From the NCBI RefSeq assembly GCF_035944375.1, contig NZ_DASZBE010000007.1: DNA of 64,000 bases. One strand, 5' to 3'. The position numbers and the translations under genes are program-made. Below, piece after piece: positions 1-7,811 of this stretch. Position 1 is the stretch's first letter; each line of letters begins with the position of its first letter. The notes beneath the pieces are model-generated. The model was not told the DNA's origin. It searched no databases and saw nothing but the letters and a program-made list of their open reading frames with translations. Source of the DNA: Allobosea sp035944375. GTDB taxonomy: Bacteria > Pseudomonadota > Alphaproteobacteria > Rhizobiales > Beijerinckiaceae.

Positions 1-514
1 CGAACTCGGTCGCCGCATTGCGCACCAGCTCGGCCGCCTTGCCGAGCGCCTCGTTGACGCCGATGACCTCGCCTTTGCGATCCTTCAACTTGATGTTGTT
101 GTCGGCGAAGAGCTGCGTCAGCTCGTTTTCCTTCTGCCGGGACTCGTTGAGCTTTTCCGCCAGACCTTCGAGGCCGGTACCGAAATCCTTGCCCGAGAGA
201 CCGTTCTGGCGGCCGGCGAACTGCAGCTCCTGGAAGCGCTGCAGGTCGAGCCCGACGCGCTTGGCCGTCTCGCCGACACGCACCAGCTCGGCATTGGCAT
301 CGGCGAGACCGCGAATGATCCGGTCGACAGTGAAGGCGGCAGCGAAACCCTTCAGAGCCCCGGTCAGCGCCGAGGTCGAGATCGTCGGATTGACCTTGCG
401 AAACCGGTTCTCGATATCGGACGCTGCCTTCTCCGAGGCGCGCGCCGCCGCCTTCATCTGGCGTTCGAGCTGTTGGACATTCGCGCCGACGGCGACGACG
501 AGATCATTCGCCAT
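1..514 (-). CDS. Phage tail tape measure protein, N-terminal part (cut by window edge)
   Basis: The frame opens at ATG 514 and runs off the left edge without a stop, giving 171 residues. It begins MANDLVVAVGANVQQLERQM and is Ala/Lys/Glu-rich and strongly helical, with a stretch around residues 50-75 that includes a GALKGFAAAFTVDRII segment. This is the usual opening of tape measure proteins, which set tail length in siphophages and lie next to the tail chaperone. Its position just after the frameshifted chaperone gene (747-1318) supports the call. The C-terminal part with membrane segments or peptidase domains is not visible. Confidence 0.85.
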   Translation of the reverse strand, partial: MANDLVVAVGANVQQLERQMKAAARASEKAASDIENRFRKVNPTISTSALTGALKGFAAAFTVDRIIRGLADANAELVRVGETAKRVGLDLQRFQELQFAGRQNGLSGKDFGTGLEGLAEKLNESRQKENELTQLFADNNIKLKDRKGEVIGVNEALGKAAELVRNAATEF

Positions 515-546
515 TATGGTCGCTCGCTCGGGTTAAGGAGAAATCC

Positions 547-750
547 ATGAAGAAGACAATCCTGGTGGCGTCGTGCCTGGCCGTCGGTCTGGCCGCAGGC
601 GTGATGTTGGGCGGTGCAAGCCGCGCGGCGGACGAGGTTCGCTGCCGTGTCAATGTCGAGGCACTCGTGAGCGACCTTGCGAAGCTCAACCGTCCGCTCG
701 ATGCGGACGGAATCAAGGATCTGCTGAAGCCGAAACCGGCCCGCCCCTAG
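547..750 (+). CDS. Small exported protein, antisense to the tail genes (candidate moron)
   Basis: This 67-residue frame has a strong Shine-Dalgarno (AAGGAG) 8 bases before its ATG. Its N-terminus is a clear signal peptide: MKK, a hydrophobic run to about residue 22, then GGASRAADE as a likely cleavage region. The mature part is about 40 residues with a single Cys and a basic Pro-rich tail. It fills the gap between the tail chaperone and the tape measure on the opposite strand. Its TAG stop (748-750) shares the palindrome CTAG with the chaperone stop. The function is unknown; the position suggests a lysogen-expressed accessory gene. Confidence 0.6.
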   Translation: MKKTILVASCLAVGLAAGVMLGGASRAADEVRCRVNVEALVSDLAKLNRPLDADGIKDLLKPKPARP

Positions 751-1318
751 AACAGATGATCGGGAGCGGCGTCGAGCATGGCCTCGACACCGTCGAGCGT
801 GTCGTCATTGCTGCGCTTGGCGGCGGCGGGATCCTTGGACCGGGCATAGCCGTCGGCGCAGGCCATGAACTGCCAGAGCGACATGGCGCCGATCTGCTGG
901 GGCGTGAAACCCATCACGACACCGAGTCCGTAGAACTCGCGGAAGTCGAGCTTTCCGTTCGGGCGCGCCGGGCCGCTCTTGTCCCTCGCGCCCGCGATTT
1001 TCCCACCGGTTCGTCCGGTTTGCCGAAGATCGTCTGCAGCAGAACGCTCTGGGCATAGAGCACGTTCTCCCCCCAGCGGCCCTCGACATAGGCGCGGCAG
1101 AGCTTCAGCGCGGGCACGGCCTCCATGCCGCCGCCGATCAGGCCGAGGCGCAGAGTGTGGAACACGTCCTGCGTCTTCCAGTGCCCGTGCTCGAGGCGCT
1201 TGGCGACGACGAGCGGCCCCGCATCGCAGAGCGTCTGCAGCTCCTCGAGCTGGGCCATGGGCAGGCAGAAGCGGTAGTCCCCGTCCGCCCAGGTCATCTC
1301 GACATGGCAGAGGCTCAC
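747..1318 (-). CDS. Tail assembly chaperone GT, produced by -1 ribosomal frameshift
   Basis: Reading from GTG 1318 to the slippery site at 1004-998 and continuing in the -1 frame gives a 190-residue fusion: 107 residues of G plus 83 residues ending DAAPDHLF at the TAG 749-747. The downstream part contains KLDFREFYGLGVVMGFTPQQ and MSLWQFMACADGYARS. These resemble the small tail assembly chaperone (TAC) family encoded after gp10-like genes in siphophages and gene transfer agents. That part has no good start of its own at the right place, so expression by frameshift, as in lambda G-T, is the simplest reading. Confidence 0.75.
914..1318 (-). CDS. Tail assembly chaperone, unshifted G-like product (GTA gp10-like)
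   Basis: The GTG start at 1318-1316 overlaps the TGA of the tail tube gene (GTGA), which suggests translational coupling. The 134-residue product begins VSLCHVEMTWADGDYRFCLP and has the short beta-rich N-domain followed by LGLIGGGM...CRAYVEGRW, the pattern of GTA-type gene-transfer-agent family proteins that precede the tail chaperone. After about residue 107 the reading in this frame becomes Arg/Ser-rich and loses family character, because the conserved continuation is in the -1 frame. It is the G part of a G/GT pair that should coat the tape measure during tail assembly. Confidence 0.8.
   Translation of the reverse strand: MSLCHVEMTWADGDYRFCLPMAQLEELQTLCDAGPLVVAKRLEHGHWKTQDVFHTLRLGLIGGGMEAVPALKLCRAYVEGRWGENVLYAQSVLLQTIFGKPDEPVGKSRARGTRAARRARTESSTSASSTDSVS
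998..1004 (-). promoter_or_regulatory. Programmed -1 frameshift slippery heptamer GGGAAAA
   Basis: On the minus strand the chaperone gene reads GTG GGA AAA TCG. The heptamer G GGA AAA fits the X XXY YYZ rule exactly in the zero frame. A one-base backward slip continues with ATC GCG GGC, opening the 83-codon frame that carries the conserved TAC-like sequence. Its position about 35 codons before the end of the zero-frame gene matches phage G-T pairs. Confidence 0.75.
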
Positions 1319-1776
1319 GACAGCGCCGCCACGTTGCTGCGCACGAGCTGGCCGTCGCCGGTGATGGTCACGCTGACCTGCCATTTCGAGCCGCGCTCGC
1401 CCGTGATGTCATGAGCGACATGGCCGGCGCCGGCGAACTGCAGATCCGGCGTGCCCGACCCCGTCCCGGCGCCGATCATGCGCAGGCGGATGCTCGTCGG
1501 CGTGCCCTTGTTGGTTGCAGCCCAGATCAGCGGCTCCGCTTCCTTGGCGAGGATGCCCTCGGCCTCGGCCGACCAGGCCAGCGAGAGCACGTCGGTGGAG
1601 CGCCACGCCGGCGCGTCCGGATCGTCGCAATCGGGAATGGTGACGTCGTTGGTGTCCTTCTCGACCGACAGCGACAGCGAGTTGAAGCCGCAGATCTTGT
1701 TGAACACCTCGGGGCTCTCGCCATCGCCGATATAGAGAATTCCCTTGCCGAAGGAGGTGACGGTCGGCTGAGCCAT
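1315..1776 (-). CDS. Major tail tube protein
   Basis: The product is 153 residues and starts MAQPTVTSFGKGILYIGDGE. It is rich in Thr, Ser and Asp and its ending (WQVSVTITGDGQLV) is the beta-strand-rich type seen in siphophage major tail proteins of the GTA/TP901 class. It lies between the tail terminator (DUF3168) and the tail chaperone, the standard place for the tube subunit. Its stop overlaps the start of the chaperone. The family assignment rests on order, size and composition. Confidence 0.8.
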   Translation of the reverse strand: MAQPTVTSFGKGILYIGDGESPEVFNKICGFNSLSLSVEKDTNDVTIPDCDDPDAPAWRSTDVLSLAWSAEAEGILAKEAEPLIWAATNKGTPTSIRLRMIGAGTGSGTPDLQFAGAGHVAHDITGERGSKWQVSVTITGDGQLVRSNVAALS

Positions 1777-1816
1777 GATGGCCTCCGTTGAGTTGACGCG
1801 GTGGTGGGTGGACGGG

Positions 1817-2230
1817 TCAGGCCGCCGCGACGAGCGCGCGGAAGCTCAGGATGGACTGGCTGGTGACGCCGTCCGGGTCTTTCAGGTACCGGGTCTCGCT
1901 GTGCGCGATCTCCAGGAACTGCCAGGCCGGGCCGAGATCCAGCTCGGCCTCGTGCAGCGCCGAGTGAACCGCGCTAGCGATCGCCTTGCCGGTCGTCTGG
2001 CCGGTGTCGTCGCCCGCGCCTGGCCGCGACCAGACATGCAGGGACGCGATCACCTCGAAGGCCACCAGGCACTGCGCCCCGTCGTCGAGGGTCTGGAACT
2101 CGCCGATCTCCAGATAGGGCATGGTGGCGCCGGCGGGGACGCGGTCATAGACGCGCCCGGCCAGCGCCGCGACATCGGCCCTCAGCTTCAGATTGATCGC
2201 GCCCTGCAAGGCGAGAGCAGGATCGGCCAT
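1817..2230 (-). CDS. DUF3168 tail terminator / tail completion protein
   Basis: This 137-residue protein begins MADPALALQGAINLKLRADV and contains PYLEIGEFQ and an LHVWSRPGAG segment, both typical of the DUF3168 (GTA gp8-like) family. Members form the ring that stops tail tube polymerisation and joins the tail to the head. It sits between the HK97 gp10-like gene and the tail tube gene, the conserved order in this phage group. Confidence 0.88.
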   Translation of the reverse strand: MADPALALQGAINLKLRADVAALAGRVYDRVPAGATMPYLEIGEFQTLDDGAQCLVAFEVIASLHVWSRPGAGDDTGQTTGKAIASAVHSALHEAELDLGPAWQFLEIAHSETRYLKDPDGVTSQSILSFRALVAAA

Positions 2231-2233
2231 GAC

Positions 2234-2644
2234 CTATTCCCGCCCCTTGCCGTTGAACGCCTCGGCCGCCTTGCGGATCTCGTGCGCGATGCCGGCCCGG
2301 ATGAAGCGCTTGGCGGCGCGCGCCGTCGGATAGAAGAAGGGGCGGCGCTTCAGCTTGTCGGTGCCGTGCTCGATGGCGTTGGCATAATCATAGGTGGCCG
2401 ACTGGCCGGCGCGGACGGGGCGCGTCGTCTTCGGCCCGCCGCCCCTGACATAGAAGCGGTCGCCGCGCTTGCCGACCGTCACGCGGATCGAGGCGCGCAA
2501 AGCGCCTTCATCGGCCGGCGCCGCCAGGGCGATCACCTGCGCCAGGCGCTGCGCCTGCAGCAGCGCTTCCGTCGCGGCGGCGGCCCTGATCTCGATCGGC
2601 ACCTTGGCGAGGCGTCGCGTCAGGCGCTTGGCGCTCGGTGTCAT
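2234..2644 (-). CDS. HK97 gp10-like head-tail joining protein
   Basis: The chosen ATG 2644 has a GGAG about 9 bases upstream; an in-frame ATG at 2680 would add 12 residues. The 136-residue product starts MTPSAKRLTRRLAKVP and has the family pattern of an N-terminal helix, a central APADEGALRASIRV strand and YANAIEHGTDKLKRRPFFYP. It belongs to the HK97-gp10/neck family that links the portal end of the head to the tail. Its 5' end is overlapped by the small gene at 2508-2780. Confidence 0.85.
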   Translation of the reverse strand: MTPSAKRLTRRLAKVPIEIRAAAATEALLQAQRLAQVIALAAPADEGALRASIRVTVGKRGDRFYVRGGGPKTTRPVRAGQSATYDYANAIEHGTDKLKRRPFFYPTARAAKRFIRAGIAHEIRKAAEAFNGKGRE

Positions 2645-2780
2645 CGGCGAGAACTCCGGCGTTGCGGGCGCGCTCGGCATGGGCGCGCGGGATCAGGCCG
2701 GCGAAGCCGGCGGGATAGGCGATGAAGACACCCGGCTTGCACGGGCAGTCGAACGCGCGCTCGAAGCGCACGCGCGGCAT
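2508..2780 (-). CDS. Small conserved phage protein between head closure and gp10-like genes
   Basis: The ATG at 2780 forms a TGATG junction with the stop of the head-closure gene. The N-terminal half, MPRVRFERAFDCPCKPGVF then IAYPAGFAGLIPRAHAERA, looks like the 50-65 residue proteins found here in related phages (a beta hairpin followed by a short helix ending near ARNAG). The frame stays open to 2508, so it overlaps the gp10-like gene by about 137 bases. The last 40 residues, Arg/Ala/Gly-rich, are probably a by-product of that overlap. Confidence 0.6.
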   Translation of the reverse strand: MPRVRFERAFDCPCKPGVFIAYPAGFAGLIPRAHAERARNAGVLADDTERQAPDATPRQGADRDQGRRRDGSAAAGAAPGAGDRPGGAGR

Positions 2781-3127
2781 CAGGTCGCCGCTTCCTGCAG
2801 CAGCAGCTCGATCTCGCGATTGTCCGGCGTCGGCACGATCGAGCGGATCTGGCAGGCCTTGCCGGCATAGGGACCGGCGAGAAAGACGACGCGATCGGCC
2901 TCGGTCAGGCCCGCTGTCGCGGTCCAGCGCAGCACCGTCAGCGTGCCGGTCAGCCCGCTTTCCAGCGCGCCGGCCTGCAGCTGCTCGCGACCGAATTTGG
3001 GGCGGAAGCCGGCCCAGGCCTCGACGATCGTCTGCCACGCCGACAGCACGTTGCCGTAGCCGTCGTCGCCCTGCTCGACCCGGCGGTCGAACCGCACGCG
3101 GCTGGTGCGCTGCCCGGCCGACAGCAT
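2780..3127 (-). CDS. Head closure / head-tail adaptor protein
   Basis: The 115-residue product starts MLSAGQRTSRVRFDRRVEQG and continues with DDGYGNVLSAWQ and GREQLQAGALES. These are hallmark segments of the phage head-tail joining family (SPP1 gp16 / HK97 gp7-like), a small beta barrel that seals the connector. It overlaps both neighbours by one base in TGATG junctions, so it is translated with the connector upstream and the small protein downstream. Confidence 0.88.
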   Translation of the reverse strand: MLSAGQRTSRVRFDRRVEQGDDGYGNVLSAWQTIVEAWAGFRPKFGREQLQAGALESGLTGTLTVLRWTATAGLTEADRVVFLAGPYAGKACQIRSIVPTPDNREIELLLQEAAT

Positions 3128-3726
3128 CAGAGATGGACCCGGCGATAGGGGGCGAGCAGCCGCTCGACCGTGGCCGACATCGGCACGCTCGACATCTGCC
3201 CGGGCCCGGCCGACTCGGTGAAGCGGTACATATCGCCGACCATCAGCAGGATGGCGTGCCGGATCGGCGCGGGAACGTCCTCGGCCGTGCTGTAGCCGAC
3301 GACATAGTCGATCGTGATGGCGTCGGGCTCGTCGGCCGGCGACGGCAGGGTCGCGTCGCGGCTGAAGCGGATCGTCGGCGAGGAGGCGCCGGCCAGGAGG
3401 CGGTAGGCGCCGCCCTCGTCGAGGGTGGTCAGCGTGCCGTCCGTCGCGCGGGAGATGATCGGGCCCACTGAAGCGACCGGCGCAAGCGCCAGCGCCAGGC
3501 TGCCCGTCGCCGGCCAGCAGCGCCAATGCTCGCGCCAGGTCTGTTCCATCAGGGCACGGCCGAGAATGCCGCCATAGCCGTCGAGATGGGCGACCGCCGC
3601 GGCGATCGCCATCCCGATCCGGTCGTCGTCGAGATCGTGATCGAGGCGCAGATGCTGCTTCGCCTCGTCGAGCGAGACGGGCAAGCCATCCGGCGGGGTC
3701 ACGATCTCGGGCGGCAGGCGCTCCAT
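3127..3726 (-). CDS. Head-tail connector protein (gp6/gp15-like)
   Basis: The start at ATG 3726 gives 199 residues beginning MERLPPEIVTPPDGLPVSLD. The opening VSLDEAKQHLRLDHDLDDDRI and the later IRHAILLMVGDMYRF are the two helical signatures of the HK97 gp6-type connector, which stacks under the portal as a ring. The longer upstream open frame is Arg-rich and lies over another gene, so it was not used. It follows the structural gene at 3734-4105 by 7 bases. Confidence 0.88.
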   Translation of the reverse strand: MERLPPEIVTPPDGLPVSLDEAKQHLRLDHDLDDDRIGMAIAAAVAHLDGYGGILGRALMEQTWREHWRCWPATGSLALALAPVASVGPIISRATDGTLTTLDEGGAYRLLAGASSPTIRFSRDATLPSPADEPDAITIDYVVGYSTAEDVPAPIRHAILLMVGDMYRFTESAGPGQMSSVPMSATVERLLAPYRRVHL

Positions 3727-3733
3727 AACGTCC

Positions 3734-4105
3734 TCAGGCGACCAGGACGTGGAAGACGCCGACCTTGGATGCGCCGCCCTGCGCCAGGGCGATCTTGACC
3801 CGATCGTTGGCCAGCCCGACGCGCGCCTGGACGGCCGTGCCGCCGGCCGCATAGAGCGAAGCGACGCCCGCCTGCGAATGCGTCGGCTGGCGCGGGGCGC
3901 GCACGGCCGAGGCGTTGACATTGGCCTCGGTCCAGAGATTCACGCCGGTCGCCTCGCCGGTGATCGTGAAGTCGACGCCGTCGGTGTAGGCGTTGGCGCC
4001 GTCCTTCGCATATTCGATCTGGTGGATCTCGCCCGAGACGCGCGGGCTGTAGGCGGTGGCGGTGCCGTCGGCCGCCGTGGTCACGGTCATCTTGTAGCGC
4101 TTCAT
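3734..4105 (-). CDS. Putative virion structural protein (head decoration or fibre-like)
   Basis: The 123-residue product begins MKRYKMTVTTAADGTATAYS and is almost all beta strand, with repeated small residues. It contains VDFTITGEATG and a HSQAGVASLYAAGG turn region. Similar short proteins are found between capsid and connector genes in many alphaproteobacterial prophages. The role is not established; surface decoration of the head is a guess from location and fold type. An AGGAG-like sequence precedes the ATG. Confidence 0.7.
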   Translation of the reverse strand: MKRYKMTVTTAADGTATAYSPRVSGEIHQIEYAKDGANAYTDGVDFTITGEATGVNLWTEANVNASAVRAPRQPTHSQAGVASLYAAGGTAVQARVGLANDRVKIALAQGGASKVGVFHVLVA

Positions 4106-4136
4106 CGCAGGCTCCTTTCGGGGAGGGGCGGGCCGG

Positions 4137-4400
4137 TCAGCCCTTCGTCTTGACCGCCGGAGACTTCCGGCGGCCGGAGGCCTTGTTCGCCGGAGCGGCG
4201 CCTTCGGCCTTGTTCTTCGGGGTGGGCTCGGCCTTGGCGGCTTCGCCATCCCATTCGCCCGCGTCTTTCGCCGGCTCCAGGACCTTGCCGACGAGATGCG
4301 CCACCTCGGACGGATTGGCCTCGCGGATGTCGCCCGGCAAATAGAAGCGGTCGCCGTCGTGGTCGCGCAGCACGCGGAACTTCTGCAGCTTGCTGGTCAT
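4137..4400 (-). CDS. Small phage protein downstream of the major capsid gene
   Basis: The ATG at 4400 gives 87 residues starting MTSKLQKFRVLRDHDGDRFY. The first 45 residues look like a small SH3-like fold (FYLPGDIREANPSEVAHLVG). The tail is Lys/Ala/Pro-rich, ending SPAVKTKG, and probably disordered. Similar two-part proteins occur next to the capsid gene in related siphophages, without a proven role. It lies in the same direction and transcript as the head genes. Confidence 0.65.
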   Translation of the reverse strand: MTSKLQKFRVLRDHDGDRFYLPGDIREANPSEVAHLVGKVLEPAKDAGEWDGEAAKAEPTPKNKAEGAAPANKASGRRKSPAVKTKG

Positions 4401-4466
4401 GATGGCCCTCCTTCGGCTCACAGAGACGGCGCCGTGAGGCGCCGCCCTTGGTCAACCGAAGCGAGG

Positions 4467-5894
4467 TCAGGCCGCGAGAGCCGCGTCGAAATCGCCATAG
4501 ATGAAGGCCTCGGGCCGATTGACCGCGAGAGCCAGCCGCTCCTCCGCGAGGATCGTGACGAGGTTCTTGATGAAGTCGTCGCTCTCGTAACCGGCCTCGA
4601 CACGGCCATCCCAGCGGTCGAAAAGCTGAGCGCCGAGCCTGAAGGCGCCCGTCAGGAACTTGTTCTGCGCCATGGCCTGCGTATCGACCACCGGCAGGCG
4701 CCAGAGCGAGCCGGTCATCTTGTCCTGCGGATCGCCGATGATGTAGCGGCCGATGTTGTCCTTGAGGGTCTCGATCTTCGCCCAGTCGATCGGGTTCAGG
4801 ACATGACCCGTGGCCGGATACTCGGCAAGCGCCGCCTGCAGCATCGCGAGGCGCAGCACGTCGAGGATGTTGAGATCCGAGAGCGCTATCGTCGGCGCGT
4901 AGGCCGTCGCCTGCGGGATGATGCCGTACAGGTTCTGACCCGTGCCGTCGCCGTTGAGGAGCTGCTGCTCTTCCTTGTAAGCCAGGCCGTAGAGCAGGCG
5001 CTGGTCGATGATCGAGCGCAGCTGGCTGACGTCGGACAGGATCTGCTTGGACGCCTTCATCCAGTGGGCAATGACCTTGGCCGAGGTGGATTTGAGTTCG
5101 AACTTGATGTCGGACGACGGCTTGGTCGCCCCTTCCGCCACCATGCCGGCATTGTTGGTGAAGCCGGTCTCGACCACATAGTCGAGCGATGAGCCGTCCA
5201 TCCGGCCGGGGGAGATCAGGTCTCGCACCGTCAGGCGGCGCTGCGGAAGCTCCTGGATCCCAGGCAGATGCGTCGGACGGACCGCATCGCCGACCGAACC
5301 GGCGGCATCGGTCGTCGCCGAGGTCAGCGTGGCCTTCACCTTGAGATCGCCGCCGCGGGCCGACTTGGAAAAGCCGCTGTCGGCAAAAGCCTTGAAGCCG
5401 TCGCCCTCGACGAACTGCTCGCCGATCGACTTCTGCCGATCGTCGCCGCCGCCCTTCTTCTGCTTGGCGACAACCTGCTGCAGCTCGGCGAGCTGCTCGG
5501 TCAGCGTGTTCATCTTGACGAGCGCCTCGTCGGCCTTCGTCTTTGCGGCGTCGGTCAGCTGTTCGCCGCTCTTGGCCTTCCCGAGAGCATCCTCGGCGAT
5601 CTCCTTCACCTTGGAGACGGCCTCGTCGACCATCTTCTTGACGCCTGCCGCGAGCTCTTCAACCGACTTGCCGTCCAGGCCGCCATTGTCGGGCTTATCG
5701 AACATGATGTTCGGGCGGAACGCGCGGGGCCCCGACACGGCCATCAGACGCGCGACGGTTGCGGCACTGACCAGGACGGCCGGCACGAGCGAGGTGGTCG
5801 ATGCGAAAGCGCCGACCGAGGCATGGGCTTCCAGGGGCGTGATGGCGGCAAGCGCCAGCAGCCCGATCGCCAGAAGCGACAGGATACGGGTCAT
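4467..5894 (-). CDS. HK97-type major capsid protein with signal-peptide-like N-terminus
   Basis: The 475-residue product has an Ala/Lys/Glu-rich coiled-coil scaffold (about 75-135), then the HK97 fold with QELPQRRLTVRDLI, a central WMKASKQILSDV and a C-terminal RLALAVNRPEAFIYGDF. Shell subunits of this family are made with such a delta domain and trimmed by the prohead protease, encoded just upstream. ATG 5894 has a GGAG at 6-7 bases and encodes an unusual hydrophobic start, MTRILSLLAIGLLALAAITP. An internal ATG at 5706 would give a conventional N-terminus but lacks a visible Shine-Dalgarno. Confidence 0.92.
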   Translation of the reverse strand: MTRILSLLAIGLLALAAITPLEAHASVGAFASTTSLVPAVLVSAATVARLMAVSGPRAFRPNIMFDKPDNGGLDGKSVEELAAGVKKMVDEAVSKVKEIAEDALGKAKSGEQLTDAAKTKADEALVKMNTLTEQLAELQQVVAKQKKGGGDDRQKSIGEQFVEGDGFKAFADSGFSKSARGGDLKVKATLTSATTDAAGSVGDAVRPTHLPGIQELPQRRLTVRDLISPGRMDGSSLDYVVETGFTNNAGMVAEGATKPSSDIKFELKSTSAKVIAHWMKASKQILSDVSQLRSIIDQRLLYGLAYKEEQQLLNGDGTGQNLYGIIPQATAYAPTIALSDLNILDVLRLAMLQAALAEYPATGHVLNPIDWAKIETLKDNIGRYIIGDPQDKMTGSLWRLPVVDTQAMAQNKFLTGAFRLGAQLFDRWDGRVEAGYESDDFIKNLVTILAEERLALAVNRPEAFIYGDFDAALAA

Positions 5895-5919
5895 GATTTT
5901 CTCCGATGGAGTTTGAGGG

Positions 5920-6588
5920 TCAGCCTTGGTTGAGGACGGCGCGCAGGAATGCCGCCGCCTCGTTCGCCTTCGCCTCGGGCTCCCCCCGAAGATGCGGCGC
6001 CGCCTTGCCCGCGATCGCCGCGGCCAGGCTCTTGGAGAACCCGCCTGCATCCCGCAGGAAGTCCTCGAATTCACGGATCGTCGGCAGCTTGCCGGCGTCG
6101 AGCAAGGCCTTCACGCTCGTCACCCGCGCCTGGACGTTCATCGGCATGGTGACGAGGGAGACCTCGCGGAGGTCGATCTTCTTCAGCCGGGTCACGCCGG
6201 GGCGCTTCTCATCCTGCTCGGCATGGCCGGGCAGGTAGCGATAGCCGATCGACATGCCGCCGAGCGCCTTCGCCTTCAGCAGGCCATGGGCGCGCTTCGC
6301 CAGCGGATCGAACTCGACCAGCAGCCGGCCCTTGACGTAGAGCCCCTTGGCATCCTCGGCGATGTCGCTCCAGACGCCGATCGGCTCGCTCTGGTCGTGC
6401 TGCCACAGCATCGGGATGGTGCGGCCGTCCTTCTTGGCCGCGACGATCGACTCGATGAAGGCGCCGGGCTCGACCACGTCGCCGCCTTGGTCGACATTGC
6501 CGAAGGTCGAGGCATAGCCCTCGAATTCGCCTTCCTCGCCGACGGCCTTGGTTTCGAGCGCGAAGTCCTGCGTCTTCAGCATCATCAT
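5920..6588 (-). CDS. HK97 family prohead protease
   Basis: This is a 222-residue serine protease of the U35 type that cleaves the capsid delta domain during head maturation. The family features are present: EFEGYASTFGNVDQGGD near the N-terminus, the catalytic His in MLWQHD (about residue 64) and the catalytic Ser in GGMSIGY (about residue 113). A further RLKKIDLREVSLVTMPMN follows. Its ATG overlaps the portal stop. Together with portal and capsid it forms the conserved head cassette. Confidence 0.95.
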   Translation of the reverse strand: MMMLKTQDFALETKAVGEEGEFEGYASTFGNVDQGGDVVEPGAFIESIVAAKKDGRTIPMLWQHDQSEPIGVWSDIAEDAKGLYVKGRLLVEFDPLAKRAHGLLKAKALGGMSIGYRYLPGHAEQDEKRPGVTRLKKIDLREVSLVTMPMNVQARVTSVKALLDAGKLPTIREFEDFLRDAGGFSKSLAAAIAGKAAPHLRGEPEAKANEAAAFLRAVLNQG

Positions 6589-7811
6589 TCTCCCAGCGGC
6601 GGGCCGCCGTTGTGGCCGATGCGGCCGGCGTCGGTGATAGGTACGTTCTGCGACTGCATGCGCGGCACGTCGCCACCCGGCACCGGCGGCAGGTTTTCGA
6701 GCGCGCGAACCTCGTTGATCGTCATCACGCCGGCATTGAGCAGCGTGCTGTAGAAGCTCGCCCGCGCCGCGCTGTCGCCGCGCAGCAGGCCTTCCAGGTT
6801 GAACTCGATCGTGATGCCCGCCGCGATATCGGCCGGCGTCAGCAGCTGCTTCATCAGCGCCGCCTCGATCCGCTTCAGCCGCCGCCGCAGAGTGAACTTT
6901 TGGAAGCCGAGGATCTGCTGCTCTAGGCCGGAGCCCCAGCTCGTCGTCTTCTCGGTGTGGCCGACCATGAAGGGCGGCACGCCGAAGAAGCGGCAGATTT
7001 CCTCGACCGAGAAGGCGCGCGATTCCAGCATCTGCGCGTCTTCAGGATTGAAGGTGATCTGCTCCCACTTCGTGCCGCCTTCCAGCACCATCGGCCGGCC
7101 GGCGTTCATCGCCCCCATGAACTGCGAGACCAGCGCGTCCTTCGTGTCCTTCCGCTGCTCCGGCGTCAGAAACTTCTCGAAGGTCAGCACGCCGGACGGG
7201 CGCAGCCCGTTGACGAACGTCGTCAGTGCAGCCCGGTTGATGGCGCCCGCCAGGCCGAGCGCATGCCGGGCGTGGGTCAGTGTCGAGAGGCCGCCCAGCG
7301 GCGAGCCGCCGAAGCCGCGGATGTGCAGCAGATCAGCGGAGGTGCCGACCCTGCCGACGCCCTCCACCGTCCAGCGATATTCCAACTCGCCATCCGAGCG
7401 GCGACGAACCGTGACGGAATCCGGATGCACCGGCGTCAGCCCGACCAGGCGGGGGCCGACGAAATCCTTCTCCGCATAGGCGTTGCCGCGCAGCTCGAGC
7501 GCGAGGCTCTGCATCTCCCAGAAGTCGAGCGCCGTCTGGTCGGCATTCGGGCTGTCGTGCAGGATCCGGTAAAGCGGATGATCCTTGGCGACGACCCGTG
7601 CCGAGCCTTGCTGGCGATAGACCATCAGCGGAAGCGAGGCCTGCGTCCCGCACAGCAGGTTAAGGCACGCCCACGCCGCCGACAGCGCCAGGACCGACGA
7701 CTCGCTGACCTCGCCCGGCAGCGCCGGATAGTTCCCCGGCCAGCCCTCCGGCTCGGTCAACGTGACCGGGCGGGAGGTGAAGAAGCTCGCCATCTTGCGC
7801 AGGAGGTTCAC
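6585..7811 (-). CDS. HK97 family portal protein
   Basis: The GTG start at 7811 overlaps the terminase TGA (GTGA) and gives 408 residues. Family segments include SAAWACLNLLCGTQASLPL, the PLYRILHDSPN motif, FWEMQSLALELRGNAYAE and RFFGVPPFMVGHTEKTTSW. The portal is the dodecameric ring at the packaging vertex through which DNA enters and leaves the head. The longer upstream open frame lies over the terminase gene and was rejected. Confidence 0.95.
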   Translation of the reverse strand: MNLLRKMASFFTSRPVTLTEPEGWPGNYPALPGEVSESSVLALSAAWACLNLLCGTQASLPLMVYRQQGSARVVAKDHPLYRILHDSPNADQTALDFWEMQSLALELRGNAYAEKDFVGPRLVGLTPVHPDSVTVRRRSDGELEYRWTVEGVGRVGTSADLLHIRGFGGSPLGGLSTLTHARHALGLAGAINRAALTTFVNGLRPSGVLTFEKFLTPEQRKDTKDALVSQFMGAMNAGRPMVLEGGTKWEQITFNPEDAQMLESRAFSVEEICRFFGVPPFMVGHTEKTTSWGSGLEQQILGFQKFTLRRRLKRIEAALMKQLLTPADIAAGITIEFNLEGLLRGDSAARASFYSTLLNAGVMTINEVRALENLPPVPGGDVPRMQSQNVPITDAGRIGHNGGPPLGE

